Part shown: in pieces, positions 23,920-33,062 of the stretch
Position numbering within the stretch: the stretch's first letter is position 1
How the letters are laid out: each line of letters starts with the position of its first letter
Assembly (NCBI GenBank): GCA_009929795.1
Contig: RZZR01000007.1
Coordinates: 1-43,473 of the forward strand
DNA length: 43,473 nt
Direction of reading: 5' to 3'
Source: Deltaproteobacteria bacterium
GTDB lineage: Bacteria > Desulfobacterota > Desulfovibrionia > Desulfovibrionales > Desulfomicrobiaceae
Program-made: the position numbers and the translations under genes
The notes under the pieces: generated by a model
What the model saw: only the letters and a program-made list of their open reading frames with translations
Told to the model about the DNA's origin: nothing
Databases searched by the model: none

Positions 23920-26109
23920 ATGAACCCAAAAAAGATTGATGCGCTTCAGTTGACCCTGGCCATCTGCCTCCCCTTGGGCTTCGGCATCATCCTCAGACTC
24001 TTTGAAGCTCCACACTGGGACAATCCGAGCCTTTGGGTCGACGGCGAGCCCCTCATGGCCACCCACGACGCCTATGCCTGGCTGGCCGGGGCCGAAGGTG
24101 CGGGGCGACTGACGGGGCAGCCTCTTTCTTTGCTGCTCAAATACTTGGCCATGTTCACCGGGATTGACACCGGGGTCCTCTTCTTCTGGCTTCCGGCCTT
24201 GGTGGCGCCCCTGGTGGCCGTTCCCGTGGTTCTCATTTGCCGCTTCTTCGGGGCCGTCGAGGCCGGAATCCCGGCCGGAGTCCTAGCCGCCTCAGGCTTC
24301 GGATTCTTGGCTCGGACCCGAATCGGGTATGGGGACACAGACATCTTGACCCTGTTTCTGCCCTTCATGCTTGTGGCCGCACTGATCTGGTGGCTGGAAT
24401 CGGGCATTGACGACCGGTGGCGAATCCGTTTCGCGCCCCTCTCCCACGATGCCCTGGCATCACGGTCTACTGGAGTGTTCCGGGCCCTGTCCGCCGGTCT
24501 CGTCTGGAATTTCTACCTCTGGTTCTATCCCAGCGCGTATCCCATCACTGTGACCGTCTTCGCCATCGCCGTGGCCGTGGCCCTCTGGCAATGGCAGGCC
24601 TCGCCACGGACGACTCTAGCCTTTCAGGCCGGGATTGTGGTCGCCTTGGGCCTTTTAGGATGGAAGGGAATACTCTTGGCCATTGCAGGCATCCTGGCCG
24701 AACCGCATCTGCGGGCTCGTCGCATCCGGCACTGGGTCGCGATCTTTTTGGCCCTGGTTCTGGCTCTCATCCTGTATCAACGGGGTTTGAACGCAATCTG
24801 GGGCATCGTCAGCCCGGTACTCGGCTACCTCAAACCCGAAGCGGCCCTGGAAACGGCCAACGCCTCGTTCCAACTCCCAGGGGTGGTCCAGAGTATCCGG
24901 GAGGCCCAAAATGTATCCATCACCGAACTCGGGTCTAGGCTGGCATGGCTTTTCATCTATTTCGCTGCAGGGCTCTGCGGCTTGGCCGTGGTCTGTCTGC
25001 GACGGCCCCTAGCCCTGACCCTGCTGCCGTTCATCGGTCTGGCTCTGGCCTCGGTCAAGCTCGGCAACAGATTCACCATGTACGGGCCACCGGTCCTGGG
25101 CATTGGTCTCGGGCTCGGACTGGCCCTGCTCCTCCCCAGAATTCTGCCCAAGCCGGCCAGGGCAAGATGGCTGGTCCAAATTATTCTGGCCGTGGCCTTG
25201 GCCTGGCCGGCCGTTCAACTCTCCAGACAGTTCAGGCCAGGTCCCATCTTGCCCAACGTCTTTGCCCAGACTCTTCTGGATCTGAGAGAGAATTCATCAG
25301 AAGACGCCCAGCTCTGGCAATGGTGGGACTACGGCTATGCCGCCCAGTACTATTCCCAAAGAAGGTCCTTTGGCGACGGAGGAGATCATGAGGGCCCACA
25401 CCTCTATCCCCTGGCCGTGGCCCATGCCACGGCCGCTCCTCTGCAGGCAGCCCAGACCATACTCTTGGTTGCCGCCACCCAGCAGGAGCAATGGGCCGAA
25501 TGGTCCGCCCAGGGCAAGACTCCGACCAATCCTGAAGGAACGATACCGTATTATCCGACAGATCCCGTACTTCCCTTGCGAGGGATGACCGGATCTGAGG
25601 CCGCGGAGTTCATGGCCTCCCTGGCCACAAAACGCCAAACCTGGCCCCACGACCTGCCCGATCAACTTTTGGTGCTTTCCTGGGAAAATCTCCGCCTAGC
25701 CTATTGGATCTGCACCTTTGGCAACTGGGATCTGGCCACGGAAAAAAGCCGGGGCGGAGGCATCCAGGCCCTGACCGGACAGGCCAAATTCGACACCAAA
25801 CAGGGCCTGGTCATCCTGCCCCAGGGCACCGTCGAACTGAAGACAATGAGGGCCATTGATGACAAAGGCCTTCGTGAAACGGCCTGGAAACGCTCCAAAG
25901 GCTTCCATCTTTTGATCAACAATCTCAGCCGGGAGGCCTTCCTGATGGACGACCTGGTCCACGACTCCATGCTTGTACAAATGCTCCTGACCGATCCCGA
26001 ATCATTTTCATCGGAATTTGAGCTCGTCCTGGACCGATTCCCTTGGAATCGCGTATACCGAGTCCGCTCCGAATCATTCCCCGGACGCCACGAATCCGCT
26101 AACGAATAA
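23920..26109 (+). CDS. STT3/PglB-type oligosaccharyltransferase
   Basis: A 729-residue membrane protein that should transfer a lipid-linked oligosaccharide to asparagine (N-glycosylation) at the outer face of the inner membrane. About 13 membrane helices fill residues 10-430, followed by a soluble domain. Catalytic signs are Asp50 in ATHDAYAW, Asp139 and Asp141 in GYGDTDI, Glu336 in SITELG (TIxE-type loop), and WWDYG at residues 468-472 for sequon recognition. These are spaced as in Campylobacter PglB. STT3 homologues are known in Desulfovibrio and Campylobacter. No glycan-assembly cluster is adjacent; the nearest glycosyltransferase is about 8 kb away. The acceptor proteins are unknown. Confidence 0.93.
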   Translation: MNPKKIDALQLTLAICLPLGFGIILRLFEAPHWDNPSLWVDGEPLMATHDAYAWLAGAEGAGRLTGQPLSLLLKYLAMFTGIDTGVLFFWLPALVAPLVAVPVVLICRFFGAVEAGIPAGVLAASGFGFLARTRIGYGDTDILTLFLPFMLVAALIWWLESGIDDRWRIRFAPLSHDALASRSTGVFRALSAGLVWNFYLWFYPSAYPITVTVFAIAVAVALWQWQASPRTTLAFQAGIVVALGLLGWKGILLAIAGILAEPHLRARRIRHWVAIFLALVLALILYQRGLNAIWGIVSPVLGYLKPEAALETANASFQLPGVVQSIREAQNVSITELGSRLAWLFIYFAAGLCGLAVVCLRRPLALTLLPFIGLALASVKLGNRFTMYGPPVLGIGLGLGLALLLPRILPKPARARWLVQIILAVALAWPAVQLSRQFRPGPILPNVFAQTLLDLRENSSEDAQLWQWWDYGYAAQYYSQRRSFGDGGDHEGPHLYPLAVAHATAAPLQAAQTILLVAATQQEQWAEWSAQGKTPTNPEGTIPYYPTDPVLPLRGMTGSEAAEFMASLATKRQTWPHDLPDQLLVLSWENLRLAYWICTFGNWDLATEKSRGGGIQALTGQAKFDTKQGLVILPQGTVELKTMRAIDDKGLRETAWKRSKGFHLLINNLSREAFLMDDLVHDSMLVQMLLTDPESFSSEFELVLDRFPWNRVYRVRSESFPGRHESANE

Positions 26110-26220
26110 CTCCGTATCGCCTAGGGAAATCGGCCTTTGGCCAGCTTATTGTCTTGACGGAGCTACGTGCCCGAAGTACGAAAGATTCATATTCTCATCA
26201 AACAAGCGGGATTGAACCCT

Positions 26221-27093
26221 ATGTCACAACCCTCCTTCGAAACGCTGAATCTTCGCAAAACCCCCAAGATATCCGACAAGGAATTTGTGGACTTGCGAAA
26301 TTTCATTTACGAAAGCACAGGCATAGATATTCCGGAAAAACGAAAATATCTTCTGGAGACCAGACTTGGCACCCGTCTCAAGGACCTGAGCCTGAATACC
26401 TTTGGCGACTACTTCAACTATCTGAAGTTCGACCCCGGCAAAACCCGGGAGATGGAGAATCTCTTCCAGCAGATCACAACCAACGAAACCAGCCTGTTTA
26501 GGGACGTCAAGCAGCTCCAGGTTTTCGAAGACTTTGTTCTCAAGGATATCCTGGAACGCCAGGCTTCTACCAAGGAACTCAACATCTGGTCGGCCGGCTG
26601 CTCCTCCGGCGAGGAGCCGTACACCTTGGGCATCATGCTTCATGAGGCCCTGCGCATGGCCATTATCGGCTGGAGAGTCAGGATCACCGCCAACGATCTG
26701 TCCTCTGCCATGCTGGAAAAGGCCAGACGCGGTGTGTACAATGACTACGCCATCCGGACCACACCTCCGGACATTCTGAACAAGTACTTCACCAAGGAGA
26801 CGGACGGCTACAAAATTCATCCGAAAGTCGCCAAACTGGTGACCTTCTCCCAGATCAATCTCAACGACCGTCTGGCCCTCAAAAAAATTCCCAAATCACA
26901 CGTGGTGTTCTGCCGAAACGTCATCATCTATTTCGACGATGAAATGAAAAAAAAGGTCATCTCTGCTTTTTACGACAATCTCCATCCCGACGGGTATCTT
27001 GTGCTCGGACATTCCGAAAGCATCCACAAGATCAGTCGGTCGTTCCAGCCGGTCATGAAGCCCGGCGGGATTGTCTACAAACGCATGAGTTGA
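26221..27093 (+). CDS. cheR: CheR-type chemotaxis methyltransferase
   Basis: A 290-residue SAM-dependent methyltransferase that should methylate glutamates on chemoreceptors. The N-terminal helical domain (about 15-85) is followed by WSAGCSSGEEPYTLGIML (SAM motif I, about 122-140), ITANDLSSAMLEKARRG and NVIIYFDDEMKKKV. TTNETSLFRD is the usual CheR loop. An alternative GTG at 26167 has GGAG four bases upstream and adds 18 residues. I prefer the ATG because a weak promoter-like TTGACG-N17-TACGAA at 26154-26182 would place the transcript start after that GTG. It opens a run of signalling genes. Confidence 0.9.
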   Translation: MSQPSFETLNLRKTPKISDKEFVDLRNFIYESTGIDIPEKRKYLLETRLGTRLKDLSLNTFGDYFNYLKFDPGKTREMENLFQQITTNETSLFRDVKQLQVFEDFVLKDILERQASTKELNIWSAGCSSGEEPYTLGIMLHEALRMAIIGWRVRITANDLSSAMLEKARRGVYNDYAIRTTPPDILNKYFTKETDGYKIHPKVAKLVTFSQINLNDRLALKKIPKSHVVFCRNVIIYFDDEMKKKVISAFYDNLHPDGYLVLGHSESIHKISRSFQPVMKPGGIVYKRMS

Positions 27094-27153
27094 GGGAAAC
27101 GATGCTCCCCCGGCCAACAATGATCGATACCCGTAACGACACGGAGCCATAGA

Positions 27154-28368
27154 GTGAATAAGGTCTGTTTGGAACATCTGGAAACCGGCATGGTTCTGGC
27201 CAAGGACATCCCTGGCCTTGATGGCGGCGTCTTCATGGCCAAGGGAACCTGTCTCGATCCCGGCAGCATCGAGGCCCTGGACGATCTCGGCGCTCCCTTC
27301 GTCTTTGTGACGCCCGGGCATGACGATACCTCGCTCGCCGTGTCCAGGACCGAGGACTACGTCGCCCGTTTCTTCGCCTATGTGAACCCGGACAACCCGG
27401 CCATCCTTGAGCTCTACCGACTGGTTCTTGAGCGGGCCTACAAATCGGTTTTCCCCAAATGGCTTTTGCCTTGCGAAAAGGATTTACGGGCCAAGAACGT
27501 CGAACATATGAAGGACTTGTTTTTCAAGGATCATGGCGACATAGACGAACTGGTTCGTCACGAGACCGAGTTGGCCTCCTTTCCCGACGTCTATTTCAAG
27601 ATCAAGGAAATCCTCGACTCACCGACCAGTTCGGCCGCCGACATCGCCAAGGTCGTCGCCAGCGATGTCGGCTTGTCGGCCAAACTCCTGCGCCTGGTGA
27701 ACAGCTCCCTCTTCTCGTTCAGTTCAAAGATCGATTCAGTGACCCACGCCGTTTCTCTCATTGGTACCCGAGAGCTGGCCACCCTGGCCCTCGGCATCTC
27801 CACCATCAATTTTTTCAAGGACATCCCGCCAGAACTCATCGACATGAAAGTCTTCTGGCGGCACTCCCTGAGTTGCGGGGTTTTCGGCAAGCTCATCGCC
27901 GGGCAGATCCCTGAATTTAAGGCCGATAAATTTTTTACGGCCGGCCTGCTTCATGACTGCGGCAGACTCATCATGTACAAAAACATGCCCTACGCTTCGG
28001 TGCAGGCCTTGTTGAGCGCCAGGACGGAGATGCTCCCTCTGGTCGATGCCGAACAGCAAATTCTGGGTTTCAATCACACGGAGGTGGCCCGCAAGCTCAT
28101 GGAGACGTGGTCGTTCCCGTCTAATCTGACGACAATCATTGGCGGACACCACGACCCCATGGCCTCCGATGAGCCGCGTGAGACGGCCGTCATCACTCTG
28201 GCCGATATCCTCGCCAATGCCGCAGCCATTTCATCCGGTGGGACGTTTGTCCTCCCGGCCCTTCCGGACGATGCTTGGGAAATTCTCGGCCTGAAGCCCG
28301 AAAAACTCAAGGCCATCCTCCAGGATCACGATCGATCGATCGCCGAAGTGACCGCGGTTTTCCTATAG
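27154..28368 (+). CDS. HDOD-domain signalling protein
   Basis: A 404-residue cytosolic protein. The first 60 residues, with CLEHLETGMVLAKDIPGLDG and FMAKGTCLDPGSIEAL, resemble the DUF3391-type N-domain of HD-GYP/HDOD proteins. The HDOD domain follows (about 140-340), with LASFPDVYFKIKEIL, LLRLVNSSLFSF, THAVSLIGTRELATLAL, LLHDCGRLIMY, FNHTEVARKLMETW and GGHHDP. Some HD-type ligands remain (HDCGR, HH), but HDOD domains generally lack phosphodiesterase activity and act as signalling scaffolds. The start is a GTG with a purine-rich upstream. It lies between cheR and cheX, so a regulatory role in the same pathway is inferred. Confidence 0.87.
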   Translation: MNKVCLEHLETGMVLAKDIPGLDGGVFMAKGTCLDPGSIEALDDLGAPFVFVTPGHDDTSLAVSRTEDYVARFFAYVNPDNPAILELYRLVLERAYKSVFPKWLLPCEKDLRAKNVEHMKDLFFKDHGDIDELVRHETELASFPDVYFKIKEILDSPTSSAADIAKVVASDVGLSAKLLRLVNSSLFSFSSKIDSVTHAVSLIGTRELATLALGISTINFFKDIPPELIDMKVFWRHSLSCGVFGKLIAGQIPEFKADKFFTAGLLHDCGRLIMYKNMPYASVQALLSARTEMLPLVDAEQQILGFNHTEVARKLMETWSFPSNLTTIIGGHHDPMASDEPRETAVITLADILANAAAISSGGTFVLPALPDDAWEILGLKPEKLKAILQDHDRSIAEVTAVFL

Positions 28369-28453
28369 TCCGGCGTATCGCCCTGACGGATTCATCCGAT
28401 CTTGAAACGCTGGGTTCTCGTTGATCACCCATACAGGACCAGGCCAAGAACCT

Positions 28454-28936
28454 ATGTCCTTTCACTATGATGTAAATTTTATCAATCCCTTTCTCGAAGG
28501 CGTTCTGAACGTCTTGTCCACAATGGCCAACGTCGAGGCCCGGCCGGGCAAACCGTTCCTGAATAAAAAGAGAAAAGCCTTAGGCGACGTGACCGGAGTC
28601 ATCGACGTCAGCGGATACGCCAGGGGCACCATCGCCCTGTCTTTGTCCAAAGAGTCCATCCTGAAAATCGTCAACAACATGCTCTACGAAAACTACACGG
28701 AGATAGACGACCAGATCATGGACGCCGTAGGAGAACTCACGAACATGATCACCGGCCAGGCCCGGGCCAAACTCTCCGAGCAGGGTATGAGCTTCCAGGC
28801 CTCCACCCCTCACGTGGTCAACGGCAAGGGTGTTAAGGTCGAACACATCGAAACGGCACCGATTCTGGCCATTCCGTTCCAGACCCCGGACGGAAACTTC
28901 ACAGTCGAAGTATGCTTCACCGAGAACGAAACCTGA
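28454..28936 (+). CDS. cheX: CheX-family CheY-P phosphatase
   Basis: A 160-residue CheC/CheX/FliY-family protein. Its active helix reads DAVGELTNMITGQAR, with Glu94 and Asn97 forming the ExxN motif that removes phosphate from CheY-P. A single such motif and this size fit CheX, which dimerises through its strands. The ATG at 28454 is preferred: the residues before it in the open frame look non-coding. It lies in the cheR-HDOD-cheX-REC/TPR run. No cheA or cheY gene is in the window, so its partner is elsewhere. Confidence 0.9.
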   Translation: MSFHYDVNFINPFLEGVLNVLSTMANVEARPGKPFLNKKRKALGDVTGVIDVSGYARGTIALSLSKESILKIVNNMLYENYTEIDDQIMDAVGELTNMITGQARAKLSEQGMSFQASTPHVVNGKGVKVEHIETAPILAIPFQTPDGNFTVEVCFTENET

Positions 28937-28937
28937 G

Positions 28938-30131
28938 ATGACTCGTACAACTCAACCCATGAGAATCAACCGTCTCGGGATACAAACCACTGACCAACCT
29001 CGAAGTGGAGCCAAATCAGGCAATCCCCGCAACGAACCCCCGAAAATAATATCTACGGTCATTGCCACGTCCTCGGAAATCAATTTCGAAGTCGACAGTG
29101 AAAACGTCAGGCGACTCGGCTTTCTCCTCTGCAGTCGATTCTCCTCATCCTCGGCTGTGCTTGACTACATCCGATACAACAAGGTTCCCCTGATCGTTCT
29201 GGACTCCAACATCGACGACGTCCCCCTACACGATCTCATCTACGCCATCCGCAAACTCCTCAAGGCCGAGTACTCACAAATCGTGGTCATCTCGGACCAG
29301 GCCGACGAAAATTTCGTTCTTGATGCGGTCATGGCCGGTTGCACGGGCTTTGTCCTCCGGCCCTACACCTTCGAAACCTTGAGCAAGCACGTCCGTCACA
29401 AGCCCGATGTCGACGAAATCAGCCTCGACGAGCAACAACTCGCCCAGGCTCAGGCCAGCCTGAGCACCGGACAATTCAACGAAGCCATCCAGAATTTCGA
29501 AGAACTTGTCGAGAACGCCGACAGGGAAAACAGGGACGAAGCCCGGGAATACTTCGATCTGGGGGCCAAATGTCTTCTTGAAAAAAAATTCGGCAAGGCC
29601 ATCATCGCCTTCAACAACACGCTACGGATCAATCAACTTTACATCAAAGCCTACGAAGGCCTGGCCGGGGCCTTCAAGGGCAAGGGCGACCTGGAAAAAT
29701 ATCAGCTCTATCTCCAGAAGGCCGCTGACGAATATGCCCGGATGGACAATTTCGCCCAGGTCAAAAGAATCTTCGGCGAGATACTCAAAAGGGACATCCA
29801 CGCCCCGAATCCCTATAACACCCTGGGCATTGAACTCCGTCACAAGAAGATGTTCAACGAGGCCATCAGCGCCTACCAAAACGCCCTCAAACTGAGTCCC
29901 GTAGACGAGAACATCTTTTTCAACCTGGCCAAGGCCCACCTGTTCGCGCGCAACTACGAACAATCCCTGGAATCCTTGAAACAGGCGTTGAAACTCAATG
30001 CCGATCACACAGAATCGGCGGCACTCTACACCAAAATGACGGGGAAAACGTGGGAAGAGGACCCCCGTGGGTCCTTATTGGACAAGTATCTTCTATCCGA
30101 TGCGAGTGAAAGCCAGCACAACGAGACATGA
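28938..30131 (+). CDS. Degenerate receiver domain fused to TPR repeats
   Basis: A 397-residue two-part protein. Residues about 36-150 have the receiver fold: an Asp at 89 in PLIVLDSNID (phosphorylation site), Ser119 in IVVISDQ, and RPYTF at 141, where active receivers have Lys. The N-terminal acidic pair of receivers is replaced by TVIATSSE, so phosphorylation is unlikely. The rest (about 170-385) is a string of TPR helices with motifs such as YNTLGIELRHKKMFNEAISA and AYQNALKLSP. The start is taken as the ATG at 28938, one base after the cheX stop. It overlaps the next gene by ATGA. A scaffold role for the signalling module is inferred. Confidence 0.85.
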   Translation: MTRTTQPMRINRLGIQTTDQPRSGAKSGNPRNEPPKIISTVIATSSEINFEVDSENVRRLGFLLCSRFSSSSAVLDYIRYNKVPLIVLDSNIDDVPLHDLIYAIRKLLKAEYSQIVVISDQADENFVLDAVMAGCTGFVLRPYTFETLSKHVRHKPDVDEISLDEQQLAQAQASLSTGQFNEAIQNFEELVENADRENRDEAREYFDLGAKCLLEKKFGKAIIAFNNTLRINQLYIKAYEGLAGAFKGKGDLEKYQLYLQKAADEYARMDNFAQVKRIFGEILKRDIHAPNPYNTLGIELRHKKMFNEAISAYQNALKLSPVDENIFFNLAKAHLFARNYEQSLESLKQALKLNADHTESAALYTKMTGKTWEEDPRGSLLDKYLLSDASESQHNET

Positions 30132-30346
30132 ACGTATCTGATCAGACCACAATACGGCCATGCCCGATCTGCGGAAAAATGGTCGACCCCGGCAAGGAGC
30201 GGCACACCCTCTACCAATGCCGAAACTTCCTCCTCGAACTCTATTTCAAGGAGATGAACCCTGCAAGGAGGATAGCCGTTGAAAAACGTATCGACCTCCT
30301 AAACGAGAGGCTCTCCCTCCACGGAAAGAACCTACTGGACACCTGA
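30128..30346 (+). CDS. Small zinc-ribbon-like protein
   Basis: A 72-residue protein with an apparent metal site, CPICGKMVDPGKERHTLYQC, in which Cys12, Cys15 and a later Cys and His could bind zinc, followed by a charged helix with KEMNPARRIAVEKRID. The ATG overlaps the stop of the TPR gene by four bases, so translation is coupled. No family was recognised. It converges with the Lon-like protease; only 13 bases separate the two stops. Confidence 0.65.
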   Translation: MNVSDQTTIRPCPICGKMVDPGKERHTLYQCRNFLLELYFKEMNPARRIAVEKRIDLLNERLSLHGKNLLDT

Positions 30347-30359
30347 AGATCTTTTTCGA

Positions 30360-32753
30360 TCAGGTTCTCCGCCTCGGCTTCTTGACTCGCTCGTCAGCCA
30401 AGGCCGCCAGTTCCGAGAGCCTACGGTCGACGGCCTCGTAAATCGAGTTCTTGGAAAATCTACCGTTTTTGAGCCGCGCCCCGGCCCTTCTCCCAGTCAG
30501 AATCTCCAGTGCCTCCTCAATGGTTTGAACCGGAAAGATGTGAAACATCCCGGCGGCCACAGCCTCGACCACCTCGTCCCGCATCATGAGGTTAATGACG
30601 TTGTCACGGGGTATGAGCACCCCCTGCTCCCCAGTCAATCCCCGTCTCCGACAGACCTCGAAGAACCCCTCCACCTTTCTGGCTACTTCCCCGACGGCCA
30701 TAATGGCTCCCGACTGACTGACCGCTCCGGTAAATGCGTATCCCAGATTGATGGGAACCCCTGAAAGGGCCGAAAGCAATGCCGCCAGCTCAGCTCCGGA
30801 GGCCGAATCGCCGTCCACATGGGCGTAGCTCTGTTCGAAGCACAGACTCCCACTCATCACCAGGGGCTTGTTTCGGGCAAATAAATCCAAAAGGTAACTC
30901 TTGAGAATCATCATCCCTTTGGTATGGATGGGCCCTCCGAGTTCGGCCTCCCGTTCCAGGTCAAGAATACCGCCGTGCCCGACCCCCACTATACACGATA
31001 TCTCGTGGGGCAACCCCATGACGTATCCGCCGATTTCACTCACCGAGAGGCCGTTGGCCCGACCCGCGGCAGAACCCTGGGTTCTGACCTTAATCACCTC
31101 CCGGTCATAATCGTCCAAAAATTCCTGTTCGTAGAGATTGGCCCGGTAAAGCTGATCCTCCAGGGCCTCGTTCACCGATTCGAGGCCCACTGAGGACCTC
31201 CCAGACAGTCCTGCCAAGGCGTTGGCCTCGATCATCACATCACGGATGCGGGAAAATTCCAGGGATAATTTCTGCTGATCCTGAGCCAGCCGGGAACTGG
31301 CATCGACCAGCCTGGCTAAGCCGTCCCTGGAAAAGGGCCGCAAGGAGGCCTCCTCGGCAATAACCAGCAGATGACCGATGAAATGCTCGATGGTCTCCGG
31401 ATTCCGGTCGACCCGTTCCTGGATATGGGCCTTGAGCTTGAAAAACTTGCCAAAACGGTCGTCGTTGAGAAGTAACGTCTCGTACATGGCGTCGGTTCCG
31501 ACTAGGATGATCTTCAGATCCAAGGGAATGGGTTCGGGCTCCAGGGTTTTTGTCCTGACCAGATCATAGTGGTCCGTCGGATCCTCGAGCCCCGCCTGTC
31601 GGGATCGAAGGCACCTGAGCAAACCCTCCCAGGAAAGGGGATGGGTCAGGAGGTCCTCGGCGTGAAGGACGAGGAATCCGCCGTTGGCCCGATGGATGCT
31701 TCCCGGTTTCAGGAGGGTGAAGTCCGTGTAGTAGGTGCCCAGCTCAGTTTCCCTCTCGATGCAACCGAGCAGATTGAAAAACGAGGGATTGTTTTCGACT
31801 ATAACCGGAGCCCCCCCGGTCTCCTCGTGGTCGACAAACAGATTGACCTCGTAGCGATAAAAGAAATTGTCAGCCACCAAGGACTCCGGCCCCTGATCCT
31901 GGCCAGGCTCCGGCCCCCGGAACCTGTGGATGTTGTCCAGCATGTCGGCCTTCATCCTGTCCAGGAAGGTCGTACTCTCTTCAGACCAGGAGGAATCCTG
32001 GCGGAAGGTCTCCAGTGCCCGGTCGATGACCACACTGCCGACTTTCCGGTCCAGTTCCCGCTCCTTGTCCTTCAGGGTCTGCTCCGCCCGATCGATCTGC
32101 CTGGACATGTCCATGACCTTATCCATGATCTCACCGGTCTCGGATTTCAGACGGCGACGAACCTCCGGGGTCAACTTCTCGTACTCCTCGGTCGTCAGAA
32201 CCTTCCCCTCCACCAGGGGGTAGAGGGACAGCCCTCCACCCTCGTCCAGATTGAGGCTAAAGCCGTTCCGCACGGCCGTCGCATCCATTGACTCCAGCAG
32301 ACCTTCCCGGGTCTGGTCGAACTCCTTGACCAGGTTGTCGTGCTGCCGGGCATAGCTCTCCTGCTCGAATTGCTCCGGGAGTTCTTCCCTGATCCGACGA
32401 ACCGCATCGGTCAGTTCCTGCTTGAAACGCCGACCTCGACCCGCCGGAAACCGAAGGGCTCTTGGACGATCCTGGTCCTGAAAATTATGAACATAGGCCC
32501 AGTCGTCGGGTCGGGACAAAGTGGCGGCCCTAGGGCCGAGAAAGGTCCTGACCAGATGGCTTCTGCCGAAGCCGGCCTCGCCAGCCACGAAGACGTTGTA
32601 CTCCATGCCGGGAATCTCAAGGGCCAGATTCAAGGCCCGAATGGCCCGGGGCTGGAAGGATACCTGCTCGTTTCGCGTCCGATCGGCCTTGACCTGCCTC
32701 GGATTGAGCCGCACCCGGAGATGGGATGGGGAAAGGGTCTGTTTTTTGGTCAT
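30360..32753 (-). CDS. Lon-like ATP-dependent protease (COG1067)
   Basis: A 797-residue cytoplasmic protease of the Lon-B-like/LonC group (AAA_32 plus Lon proteolytic domain). The N-terminal AAA core has a Walker-A variant GEAGFGRSH in which the usual Lys is Arg, a feature known in this COG. Walker B-type GGFLVLHAEDLL is at about 350. The S16 protease domain has the catalytic Ser650 in GDSASGAELAAL and Lys693 in GEVARKVEGF, spaced 43 residues like E. coli Lon. It probably degrades damaged proteins; substrates are unknown. The upstream neighbour, 39 bases away, is a small unknown gene on the same strand. Confidence 0.93.
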   Translation of the reverse strand: MTKKQTLSPSHLRVRLNPRQVKADRTRNEQVSFQPRAIRALNLALEIPGMEYNVFVAGEAGFGRSHLVRTFLGPRAATLSRPDDWAYVHNFQDQDRPRALRFPAGRGRRFKQELTDAVRRIREELPEQFEQESYARQHDNLVKEFDQTREGLLESMDATAVRNGFSLNLDEGGGLSLYPLVEGKVLTTEEYEKLTPEVRRRLKSETGEIMDKVMDMSRQIDRAEQTLKDKERELDRKVGSVVIDRALETFRQDSSWSEESTTFLDRMKADMLDNIHRFRGPEPGQDQGPESLVADNFFYRYEVNLFVDHEETGGAPVIVENNPSFFNLLGCIERETELGTYYTDFTLLKPGSIHRANGGFLVLHAEDLLTHPLSWEGLLRCLRSRQAGLEDPTDHYDLVRTKTLEPEPIPLDLKIILVGTDAMYETLLLNDDRFGKFFKLKAHIQERVDRNPETIEHFIGHLLVIAEEASLRPFSRDGLARLVDASSRLAQDQQKLSLEFSRIRDVMIEANALAGLSGRSSVGLESVNEALEDQLYRANLYEQEFLDDYDREVIKVRTQGSAAGRANGLSVSEIGGYVMGLPHEISCIVGVGHGGILDLEREAELGGPIHTKGMMILKSYLLDLFARNKPLVMSGSLCFEQSYAHVDGDSASGAELAALLSALSGVPINLGYAFTGAVSQSGAIMAVGEVARKVEGFFEVCRRRGLTGEQGVLIPRDNVINLMMRDEVVEAVAAGMFHIFPVQTIEEALEILTGRRAGARLKNGRFSKNSIYEAVDRRLSELAALADERVKKPRRRT

Positions 32754-32792
32754 CTTAGTGTTGGTTTGATTTGAAGGCTACACGGACCGCGA

Positions 32793-33062
32793 TCAATTCC
32801 TGGCCGCTTCCTTGAGAACGAACCGGGCAAGGTCCGCGTCGTAGAGCTTTGACGGATCCGGCCCTCGACGCCCTTCCTCCCTAAACATTCTGATGGCCCG
32901 GTTCACCAGGTCGAGATCAAGCCAGCCGTGCCTGTCCCAGACCTCGGACCGGTCTCGGTTCCAAAGTCTGAATTCGATACTTCCCTCCGACTCTCTGACA
33001 TACATCCGCTCGCGCTTGTCCGCCGCGTTCGGATAATAATATATCCCTTGGTCGTCTCTCAC
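32793..33062 (-). CDS. Small conserved-looking protein of unknown function
   Basis: An 89-residue soluble protein with many charged and aromatic residues (GIYYYPNAADKRERMYVR, FRLWNRDRSEVWDRHGWLD). There are no Cys residues and no signal peptide. The ATG overlaps the stop of the aldolase/ADHS-like gene by four bases, so the pair is translated together. It may be an accessory factor, but I do not recognise it and cannot assign a role. Confidence 0.72.
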   Translation of the reverse strand: MRDDQGIYYYPNAADKRERMYVRESEGSIEFRLWNRDRSEVWDRHGWLDLDLVNRAIRMFREEGRRGPDPSKLYDADLARFVLKEAARN

